Positions 8,034-16,719 of a DNA stretch of 64,000 nucleotides are shown piece after piece (position 1 is the first letter of the stretch; every line of letters begins with the position of its first letter). The translations under genes were made by a program, and so were the position numbers. The notes under the pieces were generated by a model, which was not told where the DNA came from, ran no database searches, and saw nothing but the letters and a program-made list of their open reading frames with translations. Source of the DNA: Thermanaerothrix sp034436175 (GTDB lineage: Bacteria > Chloroflexota > Anaerolineae > Anaerolineales > Anaerolineaceae); contig CAYRUO010000007.1 of NCBI GenBank assembly GCA_964427505.1, forward strand, positions 1 to 64,000, in the 5' to 3' direction.

Positions 8034-8951
8034 ATGGATCAAGACCTTTCAACCTATAAAGCCGGCTTCGTCGCCCTGATCGGGCGTCCAAATGTGGGCA
8101 AATCCACCCTTCTCAACGCCTATCTAGGGCAAAAAATCGCCGCCGTTTCACCCAAACCTCAGACTACGCGCAGGCGTCAGTTGGGCATTTTAACCCTAGA
8201 AAACGCTCAGATCATCTTCATGGATACGCCCGGACTGCATATCCCTGTTCATAAACTGGGTGAATACATGAACCGCGTTGCCGAAGAGGCCCTGACCGAT
8301 GCCGATGTCCTGGTTTGGCTGGTCGAAGTCCACCGTTTACCGGGTGAAGAAGACCGGCTGATTGCCCAGCGCCTGCGCCAGTTGCGCCATGCCCCGCCGC
8401 TGATCCTCGCCCTCAACAAAGTGGATCTGGTCGGCGCAGACGCCTTACCCGCCCAACAGGCCGCCTATGCCGAACTGGCCCCTCAGGCTGGGCGCATGAT
8501 TCCCCTCTCGGCCACCACCGGGCAGGGCCGGGATGAACTGCTCCAAGCCATCCTGGAATTCCTTCCCGTGCACCCACCCTACTACGAACCCGACCAGATC
8601 ACGGATTACTACGAACGCGACATCGCCGCCGAATTGATCCGCGAAGCCGCCTTACTGCACCTACGCGATGAAGTGCCGCACGCCATTGCTGTGCGTATTG
8701 ATGACTATGAAGAACGCGATGAGAACACCGCCTATATCCATGCCACCCTGTTCGTCGAGAAAGAGAGCCAAAAACCCATCGTCATCGGCAAGGGAGGCGA
8801 GATGCTCAAAAAAATCGGCACCACGGCACGGCTGGAAATTGAAGCCATGAGTGGGCGCAAGGTCTTCCTCGATTTGCACGTCAAGGTGAATAAAAACTGG
8901 CGCAACCAGCCGGAAGCCCTGCGCTGGCTGGGCTATACCCTGAAACGATGA
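8034..8951 (+). CDS. era: GTPase Era
   Basis: 305 residues, the usual Era size. G1 is G-R-P-N-V-G-K-S-T, the switch region has P-Q-T-T-R, G3 is D-T-P-G and G4 is N-K-V-D. The C-terminal KH domain carries I-V-I-G-K-G-G-E-M-L-K-K-I-G. Era binds the 3' end of 16S rRNA and is needed for 30S assembly. It starts 3 bases after the DMT permease, with AGAGGA upstream. Confidence 0.97.
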   Translation: MDQDLSTYKAGFVALIGRPNVGKSTLLNAYLGQKIAAVSPKPQTTRRRQLGILTLENAQIIFMDTPGLHIPVHKLGEYMNRVAEEALTDADVLVWLVEVHRLPGEEDRLIAQRLRQLRHAPPLILALNKVDLVGADALPAQQAAYAELAPQAGRMIPLSATTGQGRDELLQAILEFLPVHPPYYEPDQITDYYERDIAAELIREAALLHLRDEVPHAIAVRIDDYEERDENTAYIHATLFVEKESQKPIVIGKGGEMLKKIGTTARLEIEAMSGRKVFLDLHVKVNKNWRNQPEALRWLGYTLKR

Positions 8952-8961
8952 GGGAACAGGT

Positions 8962-9630
8962 ATGATTTGGTTCGTAGTCATGGCCGTCTTCGCCGCCATA
9001 GATTGGTGGGCCGTGAGCCGCGAACGCCTGCGCGTGCGCTACTGGGCTAAACCGGGGGCTCTGCTGGCATTGATCTTGGCCTTTACCACCGCCGGGGGAT
9101 GGCACCGCACCTCCCCCTGGTTTGGAGTTGGGCTGATCTTCTCCCTGCTGGGTGATATTGCCCTCTTGCTTCCACGCCGCTATTTTCTTTTCGGTTTACT
9201 GGCTTTCCTGCTGGCGCATATAGCCTATATCATCGGCTTCAATCCCACCCCGCCCCCTGTTCGAGCCGAGACCCTGGCACTTACCGCCGTGTTGGGTGCT
9301 GTTACTGCCTTAGGCTTCCGCCAACTCTCGCGCGGCTTGAGCCGGCGCCCTGAGACCACGTTGTTACTCCCGGCAGTGATGGTTTACACCCTCGCCATCG
9401 GCATGATGACCCTCTCGGCCTGGCTGACCCTATGGCGCCCCAACTGGCCGCCGACCGCGGCGCTTATGGCCGGCGTCGGCGCTACCCTCTTCTTCATCTC
9501 TGACTGGACGCTGGCCAACCACCGCTTAATTGCGCCGGTCAAACACGGCGGGATCGTTGTCATTGTGACCTATCATATAGGGCAAGCCCTGCTCATCGCC
9601 GGGGTGCTCCACCAAGCCGGCTTGCTCTAA
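8962..9630 (+). CDS. YhhN/TMEM86 family membrane protein (lysoplasmalogenase-like)
   Basis: 222 residues, about eight membrane segments. The family core motif F-S-L-L-G-D-I-A-L-L-L-P-R-R-Y lies near residues 60-74, followed by L-L-A-H-I-A-Y-I-I-G-F; S-D-W-T-L-A is near the end. Animal TMEM86 proteins hydrolyse the vinyl-ether bond of lysoplasmalogens. Whether this bacterial member does so is not known. It follows era by 10 bases and converges on the YitT-family gene. Confidence 0.82.
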   Translation: MIWFVVMAVFAAIDWWAVSRERLRVRYWAKPGALLALILAFTTAGGWHRTSPWFGVGLIFSLLGDIALLLPRRYFLFGLLAFLLAHIAYIIGFNPTPPPVRAETLALTAVLGAVTALGFRQLSRGLSRRPETTLLLPAVMVYTLAIGMMTLSAWLTLWRPNWPPTAALMAGVGATLFFISDWTLANHRLIAPVKHGGIVVIVTYHIGQALLIAGVLHQAGLL

Positions 9631-9635
9631 CCCTT

Positions 9636-10562
9636 TTATTGCACCAAAGGGCGAAAACCCTCACCCAGGGCATCATGCGCCTGCCCAATGACCATGAAGG
9701 CCCGCGGATCTACCTCGCGCACCAATTCCTTCAACTGGTTGACTTCAGAACGGGTGATCACGCAGTAAAGCACCGGGCGCGGCGCGCCGGTATAACCGCC
9801 GGTGCCCGGGAGAATCGTCACTCCGCGCTCCAACACGGTCATGATGCGCTGGGTAATTGCCTCAGGGTGATTGGTGACGATGAGCGCCATGCGGAAGACG
9901 CCCGAACCCTCAGAGACCGCTTCCGCCGCGACCCCGCTGACGTAAATCACCAGCAAGCCATACAGCGCCCGCTCCCAATCAAAGGCGAAACCGCCTCCCA
10001 ACACCACCAGGGTATCGGTAATCAAATAGGCTTGCGAGATCGAAATGCCCAACCGATGATTGAGAATACGTCCCAGGATATCGCTTCCCCCGCTGGTGCC
10101 CTGGCCGCGATAGACCATGCCCAAGCCGATCCCCAAGAGGATGCCGCCGTACAGACAATCCAACACCAAATCCTGCGTCACCCCTTGCGGCGGGATGAAC
10201 AGCACCAGAAAATCGGTGAAGAACGAAAAACTGACAATCGCCAGCGCAGTGCGCCAGGCGAAGCGCATTCCACCCAGGTAGCGCCAGCCCAGGATGAAGA
10301 GCGGCACATTCCCGATAAAGACCATCAACCCAATCGGCCATTGGGTGAAATGATTGATGATCTGGGCGGCTCCACTTACCCCCCCGCTGACCAGTTGCGC
10401 CGGCACCAGGAACAAGCGCATCGCCAACGCCTGCACCAACCCGCCTAAAATCACAAACCCATGCTCTTGAATCGTCTTCCAGGAAAAATCCAGCCCCTTG
10501 ACCCAGGTGTGCAGTGACCAGTTCGGGGGCAGGGGTAACCAGGATTTTGCGGATGTTTTCAT
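9636..10562 (-). CDS. YitT family membrane protein (DUF161 + DUF2179)
   Basis: 308 residues. About five membrane segments come first, with L-V-S-G-G-V-S-G-A-A-Q-I and G-T-S-G-G-S-D-I-L-G-R-I, the paired Gly-rich motifs of the family. A C-terminal soluble DUF2179 domain (about 220-300) contains T-I-L-P-G-T-G-G-Y-T-G and D-P-R-A-F-M-V-I. Function is not established. The downstream end abuts the YhhN gene tail to tail. Confidence 0.85.
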   Translation of the reverse strand: MKTSAKSWLPLPPNWSLHTWVKGLDFSWKTIQEHGFVILGGLVQALAMRLFLVPAQLVSGGVSGAAQIINHFTQWPIGLMVFIGNVPLFILGWRYLGGMRFAWRTALAIVSFSFFTDFLVLFIPPQGVTQDLVLDCLYGGILLGIGLGMVYRGQGTSGGSDILGRILNHRLGISISQAYLITDTLVVLGGGFAFDWERALYGLLVIYVSGVAAEAVSEGSGVFRMALIVTNHPEAITQRIMTVLERGVTILPGTGGYTGAPRPVLYCVITRSEVNQLKELVREVDPRAFMVIGQAHDALGEGFRPLVQ

Positions 10563-10763
10563 CTCTCAACCTCCCAAACCGCAGAATGCCAGCCAATTAT
10601 ACGGAACTCCCCCCGGATTGGGTAGCCAACGCGAAGCCCTAACCAGAGGCTCGAGTCTCTAACAAACTTCTTACAAATTTGTTAAGTAACTCTAAAGCCT
10701 TATGGGCGACACTATAAGTAGACTAATAAGGTGCACACATTTCGCTCACCCTAGAGGCACACT
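10563..10763. promoter_or_regulatory. Divergent promoter region with a TAACAAA/TTTGTTA inverted repeat
   Basis: It separates yitT (minus) from the HD-GYP sensor gene (plus). It contains an inverted repeat TAACAAA (10660-10666) and TTTGTTA (10678-10684), a possible operator. A possible -10 TATAAG is at 10713-10718 with no good -35. The plus gene has AGAGG before its TTG start. No coding sequence was seen. Confidence 0.35.
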
Positions 10764-13004
10764 TTGACCCTCAGCCAACGCGTCTTTCTCATCCTGGTCA
10801 TCATTTTATGCCTCACCAGCGGGTTGGCGTTTGCCCTCACCCGCCTGGTCGTTTTGCCTCAATTTGATCGCCTCGATCATGAATATCTGCATCACCGCAT
10901 CGAGCGCGTGCTGGCTGCCCTGGCCGCAGAACAAAACCGCATCAGCGCCTCCACCGCCGACTGGGCGTATTGGAGCGACACATATAACTTCGTCCAGGGC
11001 AGTTATCCTGAATATGTGAGTGAAAACCTGGCCCCCGAGTCGTTCCAGGGCTTACAACTCAACCTGATGCTCTTCTATGACGCACAGGATCGCCTGATGT
11101 TTGCCCGCGCATTCAACCTGGAAGGTGGACAAGAGGTCTCATTAAGCCCGGAAGTGATCACCCAAATCGGCAGTACGCGCTACCGGCTCTCACCCTCTGA
11201 CCCGCTCTCCGAAGCCCACGGCGTGGTGCTCACCGAAGCAGGGGCCATCCTGGTTTCGGCACGTCGTATCCTGCGCAGTGATCGCAGTGGGCCACCCGCC
11301 GGGACATATATTGCCGGGCGCTGGCTGGACACCACCGAGTGGCAAAGAATCGCCGCCTGGAGCGGGCAGAATTTCGACGTCTGGTCGCTGCGCGATAACT
11401 TACCCGACGAGGTCAGCCAGATCCTGACCGGGCTAAAAGGCACTTCTCAGTCTCACGTTCACCTGGCGCCCAGTCCGGCCCCGTTGGTTCCATCACCCGA
11501 ACTGTGGGCGTACCTGCCTTTGAATGACCTGTGGGGCGAACCGGCGTTGGTGCTCAAAGTGGTGCATCCGCGCGATGTTTATCTCCAAGGGATGGACAGC
11601 CTGCGCATGTTGGGCTTCCTGCTGGTCATCTTCGAGATTCTGCTCGGCGGAGTCATCCTGTACTACCTCCAAACGCGCTACGGCCGCCGCCTCAACCGGT
11701 TGATGAACGATGTGGAAGCCATGCGCCGCGAGGGCGACCTTACCCGCCGCTTGGACGCTAACGGGAGTGACGAACTAGCAACCCTGGCCGGCACCATCAA
11801 CAATCTGGCCAAAGATCTCGCCGTCGCCCATTTCTCCCTCCAAGAAAGCAATCGCAGCCTGCAACAGAGCCTGGCGCTAACCCAAACCAGCCTGGAACGG
11901 CTCAACGTCCTGCGCCAAATTGACCAGGCCATTGCCAGCGATATCCGCCTTAAGGATAAACTGATCACCATTCTGAACCTGATCCGCGATGCCTTGCGGG
12001 TGGACGGCGTAGCCTTGCTGCCGGAGCCCCATGGTTCGCCGGCCCTACCGGCGCCGGTGCTCTCCGAAGGGTTCCCCCTGCCCCATGTGGCCTGGCTTTA
12101 TCACCTCCCTTCTGCTTGGCTCTCAGCCGTCAGAATGCACGGACGTGCTCAGGTCATCCAGGGAGAAAATCTCCACGCGCTTTCCGGTCTGGGAGCGTTA
12201 GACACACGCCTACTGGCTTTGGCTCCCCTGCGCGCTCGTGACCACGACTATGGGATTATGCTTGTCCTGGTCTCACGCCAGGAAGATCCCCCCACGCCCG
12301 ATGACGAATGGTGTGGTTTTCTGGAAGCCCTGGCGTTGCAAACCGCTATCGCCCTGGAAAATGCCCAACTCCTGCTGACCACCGAGAGCCTCAACGCCGA
12401 ACTCAAAGCCGCCATCGAAGCCACCCTGTTGGGGTGGTCACGAGCGCTGGAATTACGCGACCGTGAAACCCAGGGGCATTCCGAGCGGGTGGTGCGCCTC
12501 TCCCTCGCGCTGGGGCAGCGCCTGGGCTTACAAGGGCAGGACCTGGATGACCTACGCTACGGGGCGTTGCTCCACGATATCGGTAAAATCGGCATTCCGG
12601 ACAGCATCCTGCTCAAGCCCGGTCCGCTCACCGCCGAGGAATGGGCGGTCATGCGCCAACATCCTCAGGTTGCTTACGACCTGCTCAAGGATATTCCTTT
12701 TTTACAGCGGGCGGTAGAGATCCTGTACGCCCATCACGAGCGCTGGAATGGAAGCGGGTACCCGCGCGGGCTAAAGGGAGAAGAAATTCCCTTGGGGGCA
12801 CGCATCTTTGCCGTGGTGGACGTCTGGGACGCGTTGACCAGCGAGCGTCCTTACCGCCCGGCCTGGTCGCCACAGCAGGCGCAGGCTTACCTCCAGGAAC
12901 AGGCCGGTGTGCTCTTTGATCCTCAGGTAGTGGCCGCCTTCCTCGCCATGCTAGAGGAAGAAATGCTCCCCGAGGGACAACCCACTGCGTCCACCTCGGC
13001 CTAA
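10764..13004 (+). CDS. Membrane sensor with CHASE4, HAMP, GAF and HD-GYP domains (c-di-GMP phosphodiesterase)
   Basis: 746 residues. A membrane segment (5-30) is followed by an extracellular CHASE4 domain (D-W-A-Y-W-S-D-T-Y near residue 72), a second segment near 275-300, HAMP (to about 350), a coiled stretch, a GAF-like domain (about 390-540) and a C-terminal HD-GYP domain. The metal site H-D-I-G-K starts at His604, and H-H-E-R-W-N-G-S-G-Y-P follows. These proteins degrade cyclic di-GMP. The start is TTG with AGAGG upstream. The combination suggests signal-controlled turnover of c-di-GMP; the ligand is unknown. Confidence 0.88.
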   Translation: MTLSQRVFLILVIILCLTSGLAFALTRLVVLPQFDRLDHEYLHHRIERVLAALAAEQNRISASTADWAYWSDTYNFVQGSYPEYVSENLAPESFQGLQLNLMLFYDAQDRLMFARAFNLEGGQEVSLSPEVITQIGSTRYRLSPSDPLSEAHGVVLTEAGAILVSARRILRSDRSGPPAGTYIAGRWLDTTEWQRIAAWSGQNFDVWSLRDNLPDEVSQILTGLKGTSQSHVHLAPSPAPLVPSPELWAYLPLNDLWGEPALVLKVVHPRDVYLQGMDSLRMLGFLLVIFEILLGGVILYYLQTRYGRRLNRLMNDVEAMRREGDLTRRLDANGSDELATLAGTINNLAKDLAVAHFSLQESNRSLQQSLALTQTSLERLNVLRQIDQAIASDIRLKDKLITILNLIRDALRVDGVALLPEPHGSPALPAPVLSEGFPLPHVAWLYHLPSAWLSAVRMHGRAQVIQGENLHALSGLGALDTRLLALAPLRARDHDYGIMLVLVSRQEDPPTPDDEWCGFLEALALQTAIALENAQLLLTTESLNAELKAAIEATLLGWSRALELRDRETQGHSERVVRLSLALGQRLGLQGQDLDDLRYGALLHDIGKIGIPDSILLKPGPLTAEEWAVMRQHPQVAYDLLKDIPFLQRAVEILYAHHERWNGSGYPRGLKGEEIPLGARIFAVVDVWDALTSERPYRPAWSPQQAQAYLQEQAGVLFDPQVVAAFLAMLEEEMLPEGQPTASTSA

Positions 13005-13016
13005 AATTATAGGGAG

Positions 13017-13811
13017 ATGAACTCTACCCATCCCTTCAACGCCGGTGAGATACCGGCCTTAGCCGTTCGTCAGGGGGGCGGTGGTCAGGTCACTCCTTTG
13101 GGGCCAGACGCCTGGCGTTTAGCCTTAGCCGCTACCTCTGCCAACGCTTACGCTCTAGCCCAATTGGACGACTACCTGCACCTCCCCCGTGTTCGCTTTC
13201 GCTGGCACCCCCCTGTGCAACTCGACTTAGAAGCTCGTGTTTCGGCTTCCAATCTGCCGGGCACCTGGGGATTCGGACTATGGAACGATCCTTTCGCCAT
13301 GCCGTTAGGGGTGCGCGGCAGTGCGCGGCGCTGGCCCATCTTGCCCAACGCCATCTGGTTCTTCCACGCCTCACCTCGGAATGCGCTAACTCTACGTGAT
13401 GATGTGCCACCGAACGGTTTCCTGGCCGCCACCTTTTCAGCCCCTACCTGGCCCGGTCTCGCTTTGCTTCCAGCCCTGCCTGCGCTTTTAGGACTGCTGT
13501 GGCCGCCTTCGGCGCGTTGGCTGCGCCGTTTACTGCGCCAGTTTATTCGCCAGGACGCCGTACGTCTGGATCACGATGTAACGACTTGGCATCACTATGC
13601 CCTGCGCTGGTTCTCGGATCGCGCCGGGTTTAGCGTGGATGGCCATGTTGTCTTCGAAACCACAATTGTTCCTCGGGGACGCCTAGGGTTGGTCATCTGG
13701 ATAGATAACCAATATGCCGCCTTCACCCCTCAGGGGCAGGTGCGCTTTGGTTTGGAAGCCACGCCGCCAGCGTGGTTGGAGATACGCGGGTTGCGCATCG
13801 CCGGTGAATAA
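13017..13811 (+). CDS. Hypothetical protein, concanavalin-like/GH16-like beta-sandwich
   Basis: 264 residues, not assigned to a named family. Visible features are G-T-W-G-F-G-L-W-N-D-P-F (about 81-92), a hydrophobic Leu-rich stretch (about 145-165), and a final block with V-T-T-W-H-H-Y-A-L-R-W-F and S-V-D-G-H-V-V-F. These resemble the strands of GH16/LamG-type jelly rolls, but I see no E-x-D-x-x-E catalytic motif. The start is unusual: GGGAG touches the ATG with no spacer. It follows the HD-GYP gene by 12 bases, so the two may be co-transcribed. Confidence 0.55.
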   Translation: MNSTHPFNAGEIPALAVRQGGGGQVTPLGPDAWRLALAATSANAYALAQLDDYLHLPRVRFRWHPPVQLDLEARVSASNLPGTWGFGLWNDPFAMPLGVRGSARRWPILPNAIWFFHASPRNALTLRDDVPPNGFLAATFSAPTWPGLALLPALPALLGLLWPPSARWLRRLLRQFIRQDAVRLDHDVTTWHHYALRWFSDRAGFSVDGHVVFETTIVPRGRLGLVIWIDNQYAAFTPQGQVRFGLEATPPAWLEIRGLRIAGE

Positions 13812-13837
13812 AAAGCCCTGCCAATGCAAGGCAGGGC
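13810..13837 (-). terminator. Intrinsic terminator of the UbiA-family gene
   Basis: Perfect 8-bp stem GCCCTGCC (13815-13822) / GGCAGGGC (13830-13837), 7-base loop, followed on the minus strand by TTTTTAT. It lies 28 bases past the stop of the 13866-14858 gene and directly after the stop of the convergent gene. Confidence 0.85.
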
Positions 13838-13865
13838 AATCTACGCGCGTACGGTCGAATACGAC

Positions 13866-14858
13866 TTAACGCACGATTAACTGCAGGATCAACCCCAGCA
13901 TAAAGAACAAGCCATAGGCACGGCTTTGGTAGAACGATGCCGCCACAAAATACAAGGGCCAGGCACTGCGCGCCGGTTCTTCCTTGGGGGGCTCGCTTGG
14001 GCGGGGATGACCATAAACCGTAAGCGCCGGGCGCAGCCAATAGAGAGCACTTAACACCACCAGCATCACCGGCGAGAAATACCCCGTCAGTACCAGGGCA
14101 ATGACCCCCAAATACTGCAACGCCATCATCGCCAGCACGACATAACGCGAGGCCCTCTCACCGAGGATGACCGGCAGGGTGCGAATCCCTTTAGCCGCAT
14201 CTTCCACCCGCTTATCAATATGTTTACCGAAGATCACCGTGGTTGGCCCTAAGGCATAGACCAAACCCGCCAGCGCTACGTTCCAATCCCACTGCCCGGT
14301 AATCACATAATAGCCCCCACCGATCATCAACGGCCCCCACACCAAGAGCACCGCCAATTCGCCCAGGCCAATGTATTTGAGCGGGTAGGTATAGAAAAGG
14401 ACAAAGAACGCTCCGATCAAGAGCAACCCCAACGCCAGCCACCCGTTCACGGCTACCAGATACGCTCCGGCGGCTAATGCGATCAAGCCGGTTACTGCCG
14501 CGTAGGTCAAGTGCTCACGCTTGGTCATTAGGCCCTGCTCTAGGGGCTGTGGGCCGTATTGGGTGCGGAAATAATTGTGGGCATCCACCCCACGCGAATA
14601 ATCGGTGTAGTCATTGAGCAGATTGTTGGTGGCGTGGGCAAACACCAACCCAAGCGCCAGTAATAGCCAGCGCCAGAGATCAAACTTGCCCGCGTGGGCG
14701 GCTAACAGCCCGGCAATACCCGCCGAGGTAAAGGTCATGATCAGCACGGCGGCGCGGGTTGAGATCAACCAGCGCGAGATAACATCCAATCGCTGCCATT
14801 CCTCGCGGCTAATCCGGGGAATCACGCGTAAGGCTTGGATCCACATGCGCACGTTCAT
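13866..14858 (-). CDS. UbiA-family prenyltransferase (MenA-like)
   Basis: 330 residues with about nine membrane helices. The first Asp-rich motif is N-N-L-L-N-D-Y-T-D-Y, the second K-H-I-D-K-R-V-E-D-A; both bind the Mg-diphosphate of the prenyl donor. The start at 14858 has GGAG 6 bases upstream, while an earlier in-frame ATG lacks one. MenA (1,4-dihydroxy-2-naphthoate prenyltransferase, menaquinone synthesis) is the best guess. No men genes are nearby, so another UbiA function is possible. A clear terminator follows. Confidence 0.75.
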   Translation of the reverse strand: MNVRMWIQALRVIPRISREEWQRLDVISRWLISTRAAVLIMTFTSAGIAGLLAAHAGKFDLWRWLLLALGLVFAHATNNLLNDYTDYSRGVDAHNYFRTQYGPQPLEQGLMTKREHLTYAAVTGLIALAAGAYLVAVNGWLALGLLLIGAFFVLFYTYPLKYIGLGELAVLLVWGPLMIGGGYYVITGQWDWNVALAGLVYALGPTTVIFGKHIDKRVEDAAKGIRTLPVILGERASRYVVLAMMALQYLGVIALVLTGYFSPVMLVVLSALYWLRPALTVYGHPRPSEPPKEEPARSAWPLYFVAASFYQSRAYGLFFMLGLILQLIVR

Positions 14859-14930
14859 TGCCAACTCCACCTCCGCAAATACAAGAGATATTAGGCCAAA
14901 CATCGCCTATTATACTGCCGATTTAACAGA

Positions 14931-14964
14931 AAGAGGCGCAGCCCATCTATCGTCTGCGCCTTTT
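14931..14964 (-). terminator. Intrinsic terminator of rplS (possibly bidirectional)
   Basis: Stem of up to 11 pairs (AGGCGCAG 14934-14941 with CTGCGCCT 14954-14961, plus flanking A-T and G-U pairs) and a 12-base loop. The minus strand continues TCTTTCTG; the plus strand has TTTT. It lies 31 bases after the rplS stop. Confidence 0.75.
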
Positions 14965-14994
14965 CCGAGAGAAGAAGACCCACGTATGCGTCAA

Positions 14995-15342
14995 TTAGTC
15001 AAATTTTTGCTTGAGCCGCGCGCTCTTACCAGTGCGGTTGCGCAGGTAATATAAGCGCGCCCGGCGCACCTTGCTATGGCGTTCCACCACCACTTTCTCA
15101 ATGCGCGGCGACGCGAAGAGGAACGTGCGCTCCACCCCAATACCGTTACTGGCAATCCGGCGCACCGTAAAGGTCGAACCGGCGCCGTTGTTATGAACGG
15201 CTAGTACGGTGCCCTTAAACTCCTGCACCCGTTCGCGTCCACCTTCCACAATCTTCACGTGCACCGAAACCTGATCCCCCGGTCGCAGCGGCGGGATGTT
15301 CGGATTTGGCGCGGGCTCAATGGCTTTGAGCAATTCGTTCAT
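14995..15342 (-). CDS. rplS: 50S ribosomal protein L19
   Basis: 115 residues, standard length. It shows R-P-G-D-Q-V-S-V-H-V-K-I-V-E-G, a central F-K-G-T-V-L-A-V, and the conserved block V-R-R-I-A-S-N-G-I-G-V-E-R-T-F. The end is R-R-A-R-L-Y-Y-L-R. L19 sits at the 30S-50S interface. It is monocistronic here, with its own extended -10 promoter and terminator, unlike the common rpsP-rimM-trmD-rplS operon. Confidence 0.97.
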   Translation of the reverse strand: MNELLKAIEPAPNPNIPPLRPGDQVSVHVKIVEGGRERVQEFKGTVLAVHNNGAGSTFTVRRIASNGIGVERTFLFASPRIEKVVVERHSKVRRARLYYLRNRTGKSARLKQKFD

Positions 15343-15405
15343 CGCAACACCCTCAATTCACAGGCTCTGCCAGGCACCCCATTCTCCTGGTCAAGGCGAA
15401 GGCAA

Positions 15406-15414
15406 ATTATACCA
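15406..15414 (-). promoter_or_regulatory. Extended -10 promoter of rplS
   Basis: On the minus strand TG-G-TATAAT. No clear -35. The start point would be near 15399, leaving a leader of about 57 bases before the L19 ATG. Confidence 0.6.
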
Positions 15415-15529
15415 CATTCTTCATAATGGGAAGGTGCCATTTTTAGACTTTCCTCTTACTTCCGTCAGCGGTCAAATCGGGTAAAATGGAGATGTCTGGT
15501 TTGCTTTTGTCATTGTCGGGAGATAAAGC

Positions 15530-16702
15530 GTGCTGATCTTTCTGAGCATTATCGGTGTTCTGCTCCTCGCATTGGGTTTGTTCAGTGCCTACTTATGTTG
15601 GCGAGCACTGCATCCCCGCGTTCTCCCCTTGTTGAAAACCTACCAAATCGAAGTTGAACATGGGCGGCTGGATGAGCGCGCCTACCGTACCTGGCCCAAG
15701 CAAGAGGTTAAAATCCGCTCACCGTGGGGCTATTACCTCGCCGCCACTTACTTCCCTCTTCCTGACGCCAAACGCACCCTGATCTTTGCGCATGGACACG
15801 GCTATAGTCGCTTTGGAGGGATTAAGATTGTCCCGTTCTTTCACCGCCTGGGTTTCAACGTCCTGCTGTTCGATCAACGCGGACACGGTCTCAGCGGAGG
15901 CAATACCTGCACCTACGGCTACTATGAGCGCCATGATATGAAGGCGCTCACCACCTGGGCATTCACCCAACTTGGGCCGGACGGCGTTGTGGGCACCATG
16001 GGCGAATCACTGGGCGCCGCGACCTGCCTGCTCCATGCCGCCATAGACCCCCGCGTTGCCTTTGTCATTGCCGACAGCCCCTACGCGCGCCTGGAAGATG
16101 TGTTTAAACAGCGCCTGCGCGAGGATTACCGCCTGCCTGAAATCCCTTTTTACCACACGACCACCTGGCTCTGCCGTCTGATCGCCGGGTTCACACCCCG
16201 GCAGGTGGCTCCCATTGAGGTCATATCCTCACTGCAAACCCCGGTGCTAATCATCCATGGGAGCGCCGACTCTCTGATCCCGGTAGAGGCAGCCCAGGAA
16301 TTTCAGCGTGCCGCACCGGAAGGGAAGTGCGTCCTTTACATTGCCGAGGGCGCCGAGCACGTGGGAGCCTACGATCTTAACCCTGCGGCCTACTTTGACC
16401 AGATCACGGCTTTCTTGCGTGCGTTCACTCTTATTGAGTGTGAACCTGAAGCCGCCACCTCCACCGCAAGCCCCACCCCTGCACGCCGACGCCGTACTCC
16501 CCGGTCGCTGGCGAAAGAGGCGAACGCAGTTTCCATAACCGAAACCCCTGCACCCAGGCCGCTCCAACCAGAACCGTCACCACTTACCCCCGATGCCGTT
16601 CTGCCGGCAATGCCACGCCCTGAGGCAGAAAAAGAAGAGACGCCCCCGCCAGTGCGTCGGAAGCGCGGGCGTCCCCCAAAATCAACCTTGCATCAGCCTT
16701 GA
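15530..16702 (+). CDS. Membrane-anchored alpha/beta hydrolase with basic AT-hook-like tail
   Basis: 390 residues. A single N-terminal membrane segment (2-22) is followed by an alpha/beta hydrolase domain. The oxyanion motif is H-G-H-G (about 88-91), the nucleophile Ser160 is in G-E-S-L-G, the likely acid is Asp247 (H-G-S-A-D-S) and the base is His277 (G-A-E-H-V-G). After residue 305 comes a Pro/Thr/Arg-rich tail with R-R-R-R-T-P and, at the end, R-K-R-G-R-P-P-K, an AT-hook-like core. The start is GTG. Substrate unknown. The basic tail may bind acidic polymers or DNA, or may simply be a disordered extension. Confidence 0.75.
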   Translation: MLIFLSIIGVLLLALGLFSAYLCWRALHPRVLPLLKTYQIEVEHGRLDERAYRTWPKQEVKIRSPWGYYLAATYFPLPDAKRTLIFAHGHGYSRFGGIKIVPFFHRLGFNVLLFDQRGHGLSGGNTCTYGYYERHDMKALTTWAFTQLGPDGVVGTMGESLGAATCLLHAAIDPRVAFVIADSPYARLEDVFKQRLREDYRLPEIPFYHTTTWLCRLIAGFTPRQVAPIEVISSLQTPVLIIHGSADSLIPVEAAQEFQRAAPEGKCVLYIAEGAEHVGAYDLNPAAYFDQITAFLRAFTLIECEPEAATSTASPTPARRRRTPRSLAKEANAVSITETPAPRPLQPEPSPLTPDAVLPAMPRPEAEKEETPPPVRRKRGRPPKSTLHQP

Positions 16703-16719
16703 ACGTAATCCGAGCCCGT

